Of a DNA stretch of 32,745 nucleotides, positions 23,129 to 31,961 are shown one piece after another. The notes beneath the pieces are model-generated. The model saw only the letters and a program-made list of their open reading frames with translations. It was not told where the DNA came from and searched no databases. The stretch's first letter is position 1, and every line of letters begins with the position of its first letter. Source of the DNA: Streptomyces sp. NWU339 (GTDB lineage: Bacteria; Actinomycetota; Actinomycetes; Streptomycetales; Streptomycetaceae); assembly GCF_003143855.1 (NCBI RefSeq), contig NZ_QFRK01000038.1:26-32770 (forward strand). Direction: 5' to 3'. A program made the translations under genes and the position numbers.

Positions 23129-24375
23129 CCTCGCTCGGTTCTCCGGTGGCGGCGGCCCACGACCGGCAGGACGAGCCTCCGGCGGCACGGCACGGTTTCC
23201 GCGACAGCGTCCGCGGTGCGGTCCGCCGGGCCCGGCACGGCGACCTGGGCATGCTGCCGGTCGTCGCCGGTGTCGTGGTGATCTGGACGATCTTCCAGTC
23301 GCTGAACCGGACCTTCCTGTCCAGCACCAACCTGGTGAACCTGGCCTTCGACATGGTGTCCCTGGGGGTGATCGCGCTCGGCATCGTGTGCGTCCTGCTG
23401 GTCGGCCAGATCGACCTGTCGGTCGGCTCCATGAGCGGTGTCGCCGCCGCGACCACGGGCGTGGTGATGGTCCGTCACGAGCAGTCGGTGTGGCTGGCGG
23501 TCCTGGTGGCGGCCGGCGTCGGCGCGCTGAGCGGCTGGCTCTACGGACAGGTGCTCAACCGCTTCGGTGTGCCCAGCTTCGTCGCCACCCTGGGCGGCCT
23601 GCTGGCTTTCCTCGGCGCCCAACTCTGGCTCCTGCGCGGCCAGAACGCCATCAACCTGCCGTACGACTCCGCCCTGGTGAAGTTCGCCCAGGTGTGGTTC
23701 GTCCCTGATGCGCTGGCCTACGCCTTCATGCTCCTGGCGGCCGGCGGCTTCCTCGCCGTCGGTCTGGCCCGTGCCCGCAGTCGCCGCCGTGCCGGGCTGT
23801 CGTCCGTCTCGCCGCGGTGGCTGACGGCGCAGTCCCTCGCACTGGCGGCGGCGCTGCTGTTCGCGGTGCACTACCTGAACCGCACCCGCGGTGTGCCGTG
23901 GATGTTCGTGCTCTTCGTCGCCCTGGTCCTGGTCCTGCACTACGTCCTCACCCGGACCCGACTCGGCCGGTCCCTGTACGCGGTGGGCGGCAACGCGGAG
24001 GCGGCCCGCAGGGCCGGGATCGACGTACGCGCCGTGTACACCACGGCCTTCGTCATGTGTTCCACACTCGCCGCGACCGGTGGGGTCCTGGCCGCCGCCC
24101 GTCTCGCGGCGGCCAACCAGAGCACCGGCACCGCGGACGTGAACCTCAACGCCATCGCCGCCGCGGTGATCGGCGGGACCAGCCTCTTCGGTGGCCGTGG
24201 TTCCGCCTTCGCCGCCCTGCTCGGCGTCCTCGTCATCCAGTCGATCTCCAGCGGGCTCACCCTGCTCAATCTCGATTCCTCGTACCGCTTCGTCATCACG
24301 GGCTGCGTGCTGCTGGTCGCCGTCGCCCTGGACTCCGCCGCCCGCCGCTCCCGGCAGGCACACGGAAGGGGCTGA
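23125..24375 (+). CDS. Sugar ABC transporter permease, XylH/RbsC type
   Basis: GTG 23125 has GAGGAGG seven bases upstream and overlaps the ATPase stop; 416 residues. Ten or so hydrophobic helices are visible. Family landmarks are SLGVIALGIVCVLLVGQIDLSVG near the start, GVPSFVATLGGLLAFLGAQL, then YAVGGNAEAARRAGIDV (the ATPase-contact loop) and NLNAIAAAVIGGTSLFGGRG. The extra length and the insert before SPRWLTAQS are as in XylH more than RbsC. It is the only permease gene, so two copies should form the channel. Confidence 0.93.
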   Translation: MTSLGSPVAAAHDRQDEPPAARHGFRDSVRGAVRRARHGDLGMLPVVAGVVVIWTIFQSLNRTFLSSTNLVNLAFDMVSLGVIALGIVCVLLVGQIDLSVGSMSGVAAATTGVVMVRHEQSVWLAVLVAAGVGALSGWLYGQVLNRFGVPSFVATLGGLLAFLGAQLWLLRGQNAINLPYDSALVKFAQVWFVPDALAYAFMLLAAGGFLAVGLARARSRRRAGLSSVSPRWLTAQSLALAAALLFAVHYLNRTRGVPWMFVLFVALVLVLHYVLTRTRLGRSLYAVGGNAEAARRAGIDVRAVYTTAFVMCSTLAATGGVLAAARLAAANQSTGTADVNLNAIAAAVIGGTSLFGGRGSAFAALLGVLVIQSISSGLTLLNLDSSYRFVITGCVLLVAVALDSAARRSRQAHGRG

Positions 24376-24379
24376 GGGC

Positions 24380-25891
24380 ATGACGTCGCTGGCCATCGAC
24401 GCCGGCACCACCATGGTCAAGGTCGTCGGATACGGCTCGGACGGAACGGAACTGACCGTCAGTCACCGACCGACCCAGGTGCTCAGGACCCGGCCGGGCT
24501 GGGCGGAGCAGGACATGGGCCACGTCTGGGGGGCGGTCGCCTCCGCCACCCGCGAAGTCGTGGCCGCGCTACCCGAGCCGCCCGAACTGGTCGCCGTCAC
24601 CGGGCAGGGCGACGGAGCATGGCTCGTCGACGACCGGGGCCGCCCCACCGGGCCCGCCGTGCTGTGGAACGACGGACGGGCCGCCGACCTGGTCACCGGG
24701 TGGGAGCGCGACGGCACCCTGGAGCAGGCCTTCAGGATCTGCGGCTCCCGGCTGTCCACCGGCATGCCCAACGCCGTACTGGCCTGGATGCGGAAGCACG
24801 CCCCGGACCGGACGCGCCGCTCCCGCCACCTGCTGACCTGCGGCGGCTGGCTCTTCCTGAAGCTCACCGGGGAAGCGGCCGTGGACGAGTCCGAGGCATC
24901 GGCACCCTTCCTGGACATCGGGCGACGCACTTGGTCCGAGCGGCTGTTCGAGCTGTACGGCGTGGAGTGGGCCCGTGACCTGCTTCCCCCGCTCCGGGAC
25001 GACGACCACCGGGTGACCGCGCTCAGCGCCACCGCCACCGCCGAGACGGGGCTGCCCGCGGGCATACCGGTGGTGCTGGCGCCCTACGACATCTGCGCCA
25101 CCGCCATCGGCTCCGGCGCGGTCAGCACCGGCCGGGCCTGCACCGTGCTCGGCACCACGCTGTCCACCGAGGTCGTCACCGACTCCGCCGACTGTGTGCT
25201 CACCGACGAGCCGGTGGGCATCACCGTCGCCCTGGGCGTCCCCGGGCACTATCTGCGCGCCTTCCCCACCATGAGCGGCGGCGACATGCTGCACTGGGGC
25301 GCACGGCTTCTCGGGCTCGCCTCGGTCACCGACCTGATGGCCCTGGCCGAGCGCGGCACCGACGACACGGCCGGAGTGCGGTTCCTGCCCTATGTCTCCT
25401 CAGCCGGGGAACGCGCCCCGTTCTTCGATCCGGCGGCCCGCGGTTCCCTGTCCGGTCTGTCCCTGGACAGCGGCCGGGAGGACGTGGCCCGCGCGGTCGT
25501 GGAGGGCGTCACCATGGCCATCCGCGACTGCCTCGCCGCCTCCGCGGCCACCCCGGAGCTGTTGACCCTCAGCGGCGGCGGCGCCCGGAGCGCGTACTGG
25601 ACGCGACTGATCGCGGATGTCGTCGGCCTGCCGGTGGCGATTCCCGCCGACACGGAGACCGGAGCCCGCGGTGCCTGGCTGACCGGCATGGTCGCGACCG
25701 GCCGCGAGCCGGACTTCGCCACCGCGGTGGCCCGGCACGTGCGGATCTCCGCCACCCTCGAGCCGGATCCCGCCAAGGGCCGGGCCCTGGGCGAGCGCTA
25801 TGCGGAGTTCCTGCGGCTGCGGGAGCTGCACCGCCCGATCTGGGCGCTCGGCCGCGGCGGCGCGGGCCTCGACGGCGGAGCCGGCGCATGA
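24380..25891 (+). CDS. FGGY-family carbohydrate kinase (first of two)
   Basis: ATG 24380, four bases after the permease stop, gives 503 residues. LAIDAGTTMVK at 4-14 is the first phosphate-binding loop. APYDICATAIGSG holds the catalytic Asp237, and LSGGGARSAYWTRLIADVVG at about 396-415 is the second nucleotide loop. All active-site parts are present. FGGY kinases phosphorylate sugars and polyols such as xylulose, ribulose, erythritol and glycerol, or the signal AI-2; the sequence does not decide between these. Its overlap (ATGA) with a second, distant FGGY kinase suggests the operon handles two substrates or two phosphorylations. Its product could be the signal for the DeoR-type repressor. 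Confidence 0.9.
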   Translation: MTSLAIDAGTTMVKVVGYGSDGTELTVSHRPTQVLRTRPGWAEQDMGHVWGAVASATREVVAALPEPPELVAVTGQGDGAWLVDDRGRPTGPAVLWNDGRAADLVTGWERDGTLEQAFRICGSRLSTGMPNAVLAWMRKHAPDRTRRSRHLLTCGGWLFLKLTGEAAVDESEASAPFLDIGRRTWSERLFELYGVEWARDLLPPLRDDDHRVTALSATATAETGLPAGIPVVLAPYDICATAIGSGAVSTGRACTVLGTTLSTEVVTDSADCVLTDEPVGITVALGVPGHYLRAFPTMSGGDMLHWGARLLGLASVTDLMALAERGTDDTAGVRFLPYVSSAGERAPFFDPAARGSLSGLSLDSGREDVARAVVEGVTMAIRDCLAASAATPELLTLSGGGARSAYWTRLIADVVGLPVAIPADTETGARGAWLTGMVATGREPDFATAVARHVRISATLEPDPAKGRALGERYAEFLRLRELHRPIWALGRGGAGLDGGAGA

Positions 25892-27384
25892 CCGGCGCCG
25901 GCCCGGACGTGTGGCTGGGCATCGACCTGGGCACGCAGGGAGTCCGCGCGGTCGCCGTGACCTCGGACGGCCGGCTGCTCGGCACAGGGTCGTCGCCGCT
26001 GACCAGTCACCGGCGGGGCGAACGCCATGAACAGGACCCGGGACAGTGGTGGCGTGCGGTCTGCTCGGCCGTCGGGCAGACCTGCGCCACGGGCGCCGAC
26101 CCGCGTCGTATCCGGGCCGTGGCCGTCGACGCGACTTCCGGAACCCTCACACTGACCGACCGGCACGGCAGGTGTGTCGTCCCCGGCCTCATGTACGACG
26201 ACGGCCGCGCCACCGTGGAGGCGGAGCAGGTCAACGCGCTCGGCGAACAGCAGTGGACCAAGGCCGGCTACCGGCGGATGCAGCGTTCCTGGGGGCTTCC
26301 CAAGCTCCGCTGGCTGCTCGACCGGTACCCGAACGCGCTGACGGACGGCTGGCGCCTCGCCCACCAGAACGACGTGATCAACCGCAGGCTCGTCGGGCAC
26401 GAGGTACCCACCGACACCAGCAACGCCCTCAAGTCCGGGGCTGACGCCGCGGCGGTGGCCTGGCCCGGACACGTCTTCGCCGCGCTGGGGATCCCCACCG
26501 GGATCCTGCCCGGCCTGGTGGTGCCCGGCACCGTGATCGGCGAGGTCTGCGCCGGTGCCGCGGCGGAGTGCGGGCTCGTCCCGGGAATTCCCGTGGTCGC
26601 CGGAATGACCGACGGCTGTGCGGCCCAACTGGGCTCCGGGGCGACCGCGGTCGGCAGCTGGAACTCGGTCCTCGGCACCACGCTCGTCCTCAAGGGGGTC
26701 ACCGAGGACCTGCTGCACGACCCGAACGGTGTCGTCTACTCCCACCGTTCCCCCTCCGGCCACTGGCTGCCCGGAGGTGCCTCCAGCACCGGTGCGGGCC
26801 TGGTCGCCCGAGAGTTCGCCGGCTCGGCCCTGGACCGGCTGACCGACGAGGCGGCTCCCCTGCTGCCCACCGGGCTGCTGCGTTATCCGCTGGTCTCGCC
26901 CGGGGAGCGGTTCCCCTTCGTCGCCCCGGAAGCCGTCGCGTTCAGCAGCCGGGAACCGGCGGGCCGCGCCGAGGACTTCGCCGCACTGATGCAGGGCGTC
27001 GCGTACCTCGAACGCCTCTGCTTCGACTATCTGGACCTGCTCGGCGCCCCCACCGACGGGGCCGTCGTCCTCACCGGCGGCGCGACCCGCAACCCGGTGT
27101 GGAACCAGCTCCGCGCCGATGTGCTGCGCCGGCCCCTGTCCCTGCCCCGCCGTGCCCAGCCCGCACTCGGCATGGCCGTACTCGCCGCCTCTGCCTGCGG
27201 GGCTCCGGGCTCTCTGGACGGTGCCGCCGCCGCGATGGTGCGGCCCGACCGGGTTCTGGAGCCGCGGTCCGCGCATCGATCCGCCCATGACGAGGGCTAC
27301 GCCCGGCTGCTCGATCTGCTGGTCCAGCGTGGCTGGCTGCCCGAGACCGTCTCGGCCCACGCACGAGAAAGGACCGCACCATGA
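25888..27384 (+). CDS. FGGY-family carbohydrate kinase, D-ribulokinase-like (second of two)
   Basis: The gene starts at ATG 25888 inside the stop of the first kinase and encodes 498 residues. WLGIDLGTQGVRAVAV at 9-24 forms the first phosphate loop with D13. VVAGMTDGCAAQLGSG carries the catalytic Asp242, and VLTGGATRNPVWNQLRADVL gives the second loop. The MYDDGRA segment and overall look resemble the plant/cyanobacterial D-ribulokinase branch, but this is from memory. It differs strongly from the first kinase, so the pair did not arise by recent duplication. It overlaps the phosphatase gene by four bases. Confidence 0.9.
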   Translation: MTGAGPDVWLGIDLGTQGVRAVAVTSDGRLLGTGSSPLTSHRRGERHEQDPGQWWRAVCSAVGQTCATGADPRRIRAVAVDATSGTLTLTDRHGRCVVPGLMYDDGRATVEAEQVNALGEQQWTKAGYRRMQRSWGLPKLRWLLDRYPNALTDGWRLAHQNDVINRRLVGHEVPTDTSNALKSGADAAAVAWPGHVFAALGIPTGILPGLVVPGTVIGEVCAGAAAECGLVPGIPVVAGMTDGCAAQLGSGATAVGSWNSVLGTTLVLKGVTEDLLHDPNGVVYSHRSPSGHWLPGGASSTGAGLVAREFAGSALDRLTDEAAPLLPTGLLRYPLVSPGERFPFVAPEAVAFSSREPAGRAEDFAALMQGVAYLERLCFDYLDLLGAPTDGAVVLTGGATRNPVWNQLRADVLRRPLSLPRRAQPALGMAVLAASACGAPGSLDGAAAAMVRPDRVLEPRSAHRSAHDEGYARLLDLLVQRGWLPETVSAHARERTAP

Positions 27385-28004
27385 GCCTCCATGTTTTCCT
27401 CGTCCGGCACGGAGAGAGCGTCTGGCACGACGAGAACCGCTATGCCGGGGTCACCGACATCGATCTCTCCGAGCACGGCCACGCCCAGGCCGCCCGGCTC
27501 GCTTCCTGGGCGGGGCGGACGGATCTCACGGCGGTCTGGTCCTCCCCGTTGCGACGCTGCCGGCAGACCGCGGAGGGGAGCGCGGCCCGCGCCGGTCTGC
27601 CACTGATGGTCGAACCCCGGCTGCGCGAACTCGATTTCGGCATCGCCGAGGGGATGACCCGCGCCGAGATGCGGGAGCGCCTGCCCGGCGTGCTCAAGGC
27701 CTTCGAGGCCGACCCGGTCGGCAGCCACTTCCCGGAGGGAGAGGATCCCGTCGCCGTCGGCGAACGCTACGCCGACTTCCTCGCCGGCCTGCGTGCCGGT
27801 CACCGGGAAGGACGCATTCTCGTCGTGGCCCACTCCACCGCGATCCGGCTCACCCTCTGCCGACTGCTCGGTCTCCCGCTGCGGGACTACCGCTGCGTCT
27901 TCCCCTACCTGGCCAACTGCGCGTTGAACGAACTGATCCTCCACGACGGCACACCCTCGCTGCTGGCGCTGAACCAGCACGTGACCCCAGGAGTACCCGA
28001 TTGA
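27381..28004 (+). CDS. Histidine phosphatase family protein (phosphoglycerate mutase-like)
   Basis: The 207-residue product has the RHGES motif at 9-13 with catalytic H10, LRELDFGIAEGMTRAE with the proton-donor region, and VAHSTA with the second histidine H151. The size fits monomeric phosphatases rather than glycolytic mutases. It would take phosphate from a sugar or sugar acid. Being made from the same coupled operon as two kinases, it may remove phosphate from a side product or finish a kinase-dependent conversion. It overlaps neighbours on both sides by four bases. Confidence 0.9.
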   Translation: MSLHVFLVRHGESVWHDENRYAGVTDIDLSEHGHAQAARLASWAGRTDLTAVWSSPLRRCRQTAEGSAARAGLPLMVEPRLRELDFGIAEGMTRAEMRERLPGVLKAFEADPVGSHFPEGEDPVAVGERYADFLAGLRAGHREGRILVVAHSTAIRLTLCRLLGLPLRDYRCVFPYLANCALNELILHDGTPSLLALNQHVTPGVPD

Positions 28005-29035
28005 CCACGATCCTCGCGGCAGGCGACCACTTCGTCCGCAGCTCCCTGTTCATCGACCACCTGCGGCCGGTCGCACCCGACGCCACCTTCCGTGAACTCA
28101 CCCTGCCCTGGCCCGTCGAGCCCTTCGGCGCGGTGGCCGAGGTCCACGAGGCCTCCGGTACCGAGGATCAGCTCATCGAGGCGCTGGACGGTGTGGAGAT
28201 CTGCGTCACCCAGATGGCACCGCTGACGGAACGGGTCCTCGGTGCGAGCCCCGGGCTCCGCCTGTTCTGCGTCGGCCGGGGCGGCCCGGTCAACGCCAAC
28301 CTCGCGGCGGCCACCCGGCACGGTGTCGCGGTCACCTTCGCCCCCGGCCGCAACGCCGCCGCCACCGCCGAGCACACGGTCGCCCTGATGCTGGCGGCCG
28401 CCCGCCGTGTCCCCGCCGCCCACCAGGACCTCGCCGCAGGCGTCTGGCGGGGCGACTACTACCGCTACGACAGCGTCGGCCCCGAACTGGAGGGCAGTAC
28501 GGTCGGCATCGTGGGACACGGCGCCGTCGGCTCCCGGGTGGCCCGTATCGTCCGCGGATTCGGCGCCCGTGTCCTGGTCGCCGACCCGTACGCCGACGAG
28601 GCCGGCCTGGCCCCGGCGGACCGGGTGGACCTCCCCGAACTCATGCGCCGCTCCTCCTTCGTCACCGTGCACGCCCGGGCCACGCCGAAGACCGAAGGGC
28701 TGCTCTCCCGCGAGCTGATCGGGCTCATGCCTCCCGGCGGCGTACTCGTCAACTGCGCCCGCGGCTCCCTGCTCGACTACGACGCCGTCTGCGACGCCCT
28801 GGACGAGGGCCGGCTCTTCGGCGCCGCCTTCGACGTCTTCCCCGAGGAACCGCTCCCGGCCGGCTCCCGGCTGCGGCGCACCCCCAACATCGTGATGACC
28901 CCGCATCTGGCCGGCGCCGGCAAGCAGACCGCCCACAACGCGTCAGCCCTCGTGGCCGGTGAGGTCGCCCGGTTCCTGGCCGGCCGCGCCCCGGCCCACT
29001 GCGCCAACCCGGAGGTGTTGCGGACCCGGTCCTGA
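28001..29035 (+). CDS. NAD-dependent D-2-hydroxyacid dehydrogenase
   Basis: I place the start at TTG 28001 (344 residues), within a TTGA overlap with the phosphatase stop and seven bases after AGGAG. No ATG fits. The nucleotide-binding loop GHGAVG is at 172-177. Catalytic residues are R254 (NCARGS), E282 (FPEEPLP) and H302 (TPHLAG), and R93 lies in the substrate domain. All are present, so it should interconvert a 2-hydroxyacid and a 2-keto acid. Relatives include phosphoglycerate and erythronate-phosphate dehydrogenases. Its place at the end of a sugar-kinase operon hints at a sugar-acid step, such as a phosphorylated aldonate. Confidence 0.9.
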   Translation: MTTILAAGDHFVRSSLFIDHLRPVAPDATFRELTLPWPVEPFGAVAEVHEASGTEDQLIEALDGVEICVTQMAPLTERVLGASPGLRLFCVGRGGPVNANLAAATRHGVAVTFAPGRNAAATAEHTVALMLAAARRVPAAHQDLAAGVWRGDYYRYDSVGPELEGSTVGIVGHGAVGSRVARIVRGFGARVLVADPYADEAGLAPADRVDLPELMRRSSFVTVHARATPKTEGLLSRELIGLMPPGGVLVNCARGSLLDYDAVCDALDEGRLFGAAFDVFPEEPLPAGSRLRRTPNIVMTPHLAGAGKQTAHNASALVAGEVARFLAGRAPAHCANPEVLRTRS

Positions 29036-29159
29036 CCGGCACACGATGAGTTACCCGGCTCCGCCACCACCGGTCCGCCCCGTGCTCGCCCCTCACCCGT
29101 CGGACGTCGCGGGGCGCTCCGGTGAAGCCCGACTCACTGTCTCGTGGAAAGGACATCGC

Positions 29160-30329
29160 GTGCGCGGCAAGCTCCGGACGTTCCGATCCGTTCTCCTCGC
29201 CGGAATCAGTGTCCCTGCCCTCCTCCTCGCCTCCCCTTCCCCCGGCATCGCCGCCGCGGGCGCCCCCGGCGGCCGACATCCCGAACTGCCCTCCTCCGTG
29301 TACGGCGGCGCCTGGCCGACCAGCCACGTGCAAGGCGTGACCGTGGACCGCAGACGCGGTTTCGTCTACTGGTCCTTCACCCAGAAGCTGGTCAAGACCG
29401 ACCTCGCCGGCAAGGTCGTCGGGACCGTCGAGGGCCTCACCGGCCACCTCGGTGACATCGACGTCGACGACCGGAGCGGCAGGGTCTACGGATCGCTCGA
29501 GTACAAGGCGGCGGAATCGTTCTACATCGCCGTCTTCGACGGCCGCGAGATCGACCGGGTCGGAATGAACGCCGAACGGGACGGCGTCATGACCGCGGTC
29601 CATCTCCACGAGGTGACCGCGGACTTCACTGCCGACATGGACGGCGACGGAGTCTTCGACGGCGACACCGCCGACACCCCCGACCACCGCTACGGATGCA
29701 GCGGCATCGACGGCGTGTCGTTCGGTCCCGGGTTCGGCAAGCGGGGCGGCAAGCAGACGCTGAAGGTCGCGTACGGCATCTACTCCCACACCGGCCGGAC
29801 CGACAACGACCACCAGGTGATCCTGGAGTACGACATCGGCTCCTGGGGCAGGTACGCGCGACCGCTCTCCCAGGACGCCCCGCACCACAGCGGCCCCGAG
29901 CACCACGACGGCAAGTTCTTCGTCCACACCGGCAACACCACCTACGGCGTGCAGAACCTCCAGTACGACCCGTACACCAGGAACTGGATCATGGCGGTCT
30001 ACAAGGGCAAGAAGGAAGGCTTCCCCAACTACTCCTTCTTCACCGTCGACGGCTCCGCCGAGCCGGTGCGCGGCGAGATCAAGGGACAGCCCGTGCCGGA
30101 GACCGGTAGCCTCCTCACCCTCCGCGAGGCCGGCCTGCGCGACGACGCGACCGGCATCCGCGGCTGGGAGTTCCACGGAAGCTACGGGTTCGACGCGTTG
30201 GGCGACGGACGTTACTACGTGGCGGAGGGCCGGGCCGTGGAGGAGGACGGCGTCCTCAAGCAGGAGGGCGAGATCCGTCTGCACCGCTGGACGGGCGAGA
30301 CTCCGGGGCCGTTCGAACCCCTCGGCTGA
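29160..30329 (+). CDS. Secreted protein of unknown function with calcium-loop-like motif
   Basis: GTG 29160, six bases after AAAGGA, gives 389 residues with a Sec signal peptide: MRGKLRTFR, a hydrophobic core, and a likely cut after an Ala-rich stretch near residue 30. An upstream in-frame ATG (29046) lacks a ribosome site. The mature part looks like repeated beta blades (VTVDRRRGFVYWSFTQKLVK, IDVDDRSGRVYGSLEYK, HDGKFFVHTGNTTYGVQNLQ). DMDGDGVFDGD at 159-169 has the acidic spacing of EF-hand or dockerin calcium loops. No enzyme family is recognised; a propeller-type surface or extracellular protein is possible. It lies 124 bases after the operon and could be co-transcribed. Confidence 0.7.
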   Translation: MRGKLRTFRSVLLAGISVPALLLASPSPGIAAAGAPGGRHPELPSSVYGGAWPTSHVQGVTVDRRRGFVYWSFTQKLVKTDLAGKVVGTVEGLTGHLGDIDVDDRSGRVYGSLEYKAAESFYIAVFDGREIDRVGMNAERDGVMTAVHLHEVTADFTADMDGDGVFDGDTADTPDHRYGCSGIDGVSFGPGFGKRGGKQTLKVAYGIYSHTGRTDNDHQVILEYDIGSWGRYARPLSQDAPHHSGPEHHDGKFFVHTGNTTYGVQNLQYDPYTRNWIMAVYKGKKEGFPNYSFFTVDGSAEPVRGEIKGQPVPETGSLLTLREAGLRDDATGIRGWEFHGSYGFDALGDGRYYVAEGRAVEEDGVLKQEGEIRLHRWTGETPGPFEPLG

Positions 30330-30748
30330 CGGTACTCCGCCGGGCCGGACCACGGGACATCACGCGGTTCGTCCATCTGCTGTCGGTCGGCGTCCGGCGA
30401 ACGGGCAGGAAGTCCCGTGGCTGTCGTCGACGCCGAGGGGGCGCTGTGGCCTGAGGTCAGCATCGACGGGACACAGCCCGGTCGCATGCCGACCACTTGC
30501 CGGCCTGGGCCCACACAGCATCTTCTTGACCTGCGCACATGTCCAGATGCCAGACGTTGGACTTCACAGCATGGTGTGCAGCACCAAGCTACTCCTGAAG
30601 TCAGGCTCCCTGCCTGCGTTTTTGCAGGTCAAGGGCTGTTTCGACGCCTTCTCGCGCAACCGTTCCTCGATGTCCTTCTGCGACAGCGTCTCTACGGGTA
30701 TGGCGGGACTTCCTCGGGTCTTCCGTGCGGTGAGGGTAACGTCATGGC
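30330..30748. other. Gene-free spacer with small hairpin (30613-30628)
   Basis: No supported gene in about 420 bases. The second half is less GC-rich and contains CCTGC-N6-GCAGG (30613-30628), a short hairpin with a T-rich loop. A minus-strand frame over 30564-30776 reads LSQKDIEERLREKASKQPL, which looks more protein-like than most shadow frames and could be the decayed end of a lost gene; I do not recognise it. No clear promoter for the XRE gene was found. Confidence 0.45.
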
Positions 30749-31552
30749 ATGTCAACTGCCGTTCTGGGCACCTCAATAGGTCCGCTGCTCCGTGGCTGGC
30801 GGGAGCAGCGGAGGCTCAGCCAGCTGGAGCTGGCGCTGCGTGCCGACTCCTCCGCCCGGCACATCAGCTTCATCGAGACGGGCCGGTCCCGTCCGAGCGA
30901 GGAGATGATCCTGCGGCTGGCCGAACACCTCGATGTACCGGTCCGGGAGCGCAACGTCCTGCTGCTGGCGGCCGGTTACGCCCCGCGTTACGCCGAGACC
31001 CCGCTGCACGATCCGGCGCTCGGCTCACTGCGCAGGGGCATCGAGCGGCTGCTGCAGGGCTACGAACCGTATCCGGCGCTGGTCGTCGACGGAACGTACA
31101 ACGTCGTCGCCGCCAACCGAGGAATCATGATGATGCTGGACGGGGTGGCGGAGCATCTGCTCGCCCCACCGCTGAACGCCATGCGGCTCACACTGCACCC
31201 GCAGGGAATGGCGCCGCACATCCGCAATCTGCGGGAATGGCGCGGACATCTGCTGGCCCAGATGGAGCGTCAGATCGCACTGGCCAGATCCGAGGCGCTG
31301 CGCGCGCTGTACGACGAGGTGGCCGCTTATCCGCTGCCGGGGACCGGGGACCGCAGCAGCCACCCGAAGGAGTCCACTCCGTACTTCGCACTGCCGCTCC
31401 GGCTCGAGCACAACGGCCGGACCCTGTCCTTCATCTCGTCCATCTCGACCTTCAACACTCCGATGGACGTGACGGTCGCCGAACTGGCCATCGAGGCGTT
31501 CCTCCCGGCCGACTCGGCGACAGTCGAGTATCTGCAATCCCTCAAGCCGTAG
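30749..31552 (+). CDS. XRE-family transcriptional regulator with MmyB-like ligand domain
   Basis: ATG 30749 gives 267 residues. The N-terminal helix-turn-helix (about 10-65) reads LRGWREQRRLSQLELALRAD followed by SARHISFIETGRSRPSEEMI. The rest is the PAS-like MmyB ligand-binding domain, with ERLLQGYEPYPALVVDG, NVVAANRG and the LRLEHNGRTLSFISSISTFNTPMDVT ending. Such regulators, common in Streptomyces, often bind fatty-acid-like ligands and control one neighbouring gene. The ribosome site is weak (GAGGG at 30732-30736 is far off). It converges with the membrane protein gene and overlaps it by 11 bases. Confidence 0.92.
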   Translation: MSTAVLGTSIGPLLRGWREQRRLSQLELALRADSSARHISFIETGRSRPSEEMILRLAEHLDVPVRERNVLLLAAGYAPRYAETPLHDPALGSLRRGIERLLQGYEPYPALVVDGTYNVVAANRGIMMMLDGVAEHLLAPPLNAMRLTLHPQGMAPHIRNLREWRGHLLAQMERQIALARSEALRALYDEVAAYPLPGTGDRSSHPKESTPYFALPLRLEHNGRTLSFISSISTFNTPMDVTVAELAIEAFLPADSATVEYLQSLKP

Positions 31553-31961
31553 TGGCACGCAGCGAGAGGAACTGGAGCACACCGAAACCGGCGACGGTCA
31601 TGGCCTGCACGGGAATCCAGACGGCACCCGCGGTCGTCGGCGAGAACCAGGCGACCATCGCGACGATGCTGAGCACGGCCCACAGCACATTGGCGTCGAT
31701 GACCGCCTTCACGGCGAGAGCCGGCGGCTGCTTCCGCGTGGCGAGGAAGCCGACCCCTGCGGCGTACAGCACCAGGAAGACGCCGAGTTCGAACAGCAGA
31801 CCGGATCCGATGCCGAGCAGGTTGCCTACCGGCTTCGAGTCGATCAGGTAGACCAGTCCGTTGGCACCGGTGACGACGGCGTCGAGGGCGAGGAAGCGGC
31901 GCAGCATGGTCTGCGGGCGGTCGGTGCGGGAGAGCGTGCCGAGCAGGGTGGTGGCGGACAT
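31542..31961 (-). CDS. Small integral membrane protein, four transmembrane helices
   Basis: ATG 31959-31961 (minus strand), nine bases after GGAGG, gives 139 residues. Four hydrophobic stretches are seen: LALDAVVTGANGLVYLI, GIGSGLLFELGVFLVLYAAG, AVIDANVLWAVLSIVAMVAW and IPVQAMTVAGFGVLQFLSL. No catalytic motif is recognised and the family has no function known to me. Its pairing with an MmyB-type regulator and a palindrome upstream (32075-32091) suggests it is the regulator's target. Its 3' end overlaps the regulator gene by 11 bases. Confidence 0.75.
   Translation of the reverse strand: MSATTLLGTLSRTDRPQTMLRRFLALDAVVTGANGLVYLIDSKPVGNLLGIGSGLLFELGVFLVLYAAGVGFLATRKQPPALAVKAVIDANVLWAVLSIVAMVAWFSPTTAGAVWIPVQAMTVAGFGVLQFLSLRATTA

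Noticed and set aside
21195..29035. Lsr-type AI-2 uptake system
   Set aside because: It has FGGY kinases and an ABC importer, but no LsrF/LsrG genes, only one permease, and a XylF-like binding protein.
30564..30776. 70-residue minus-strand frame
   Set aside because: Somewhat protein-like but without start signals or recognised family; noted only as possible decay of a lost gene.
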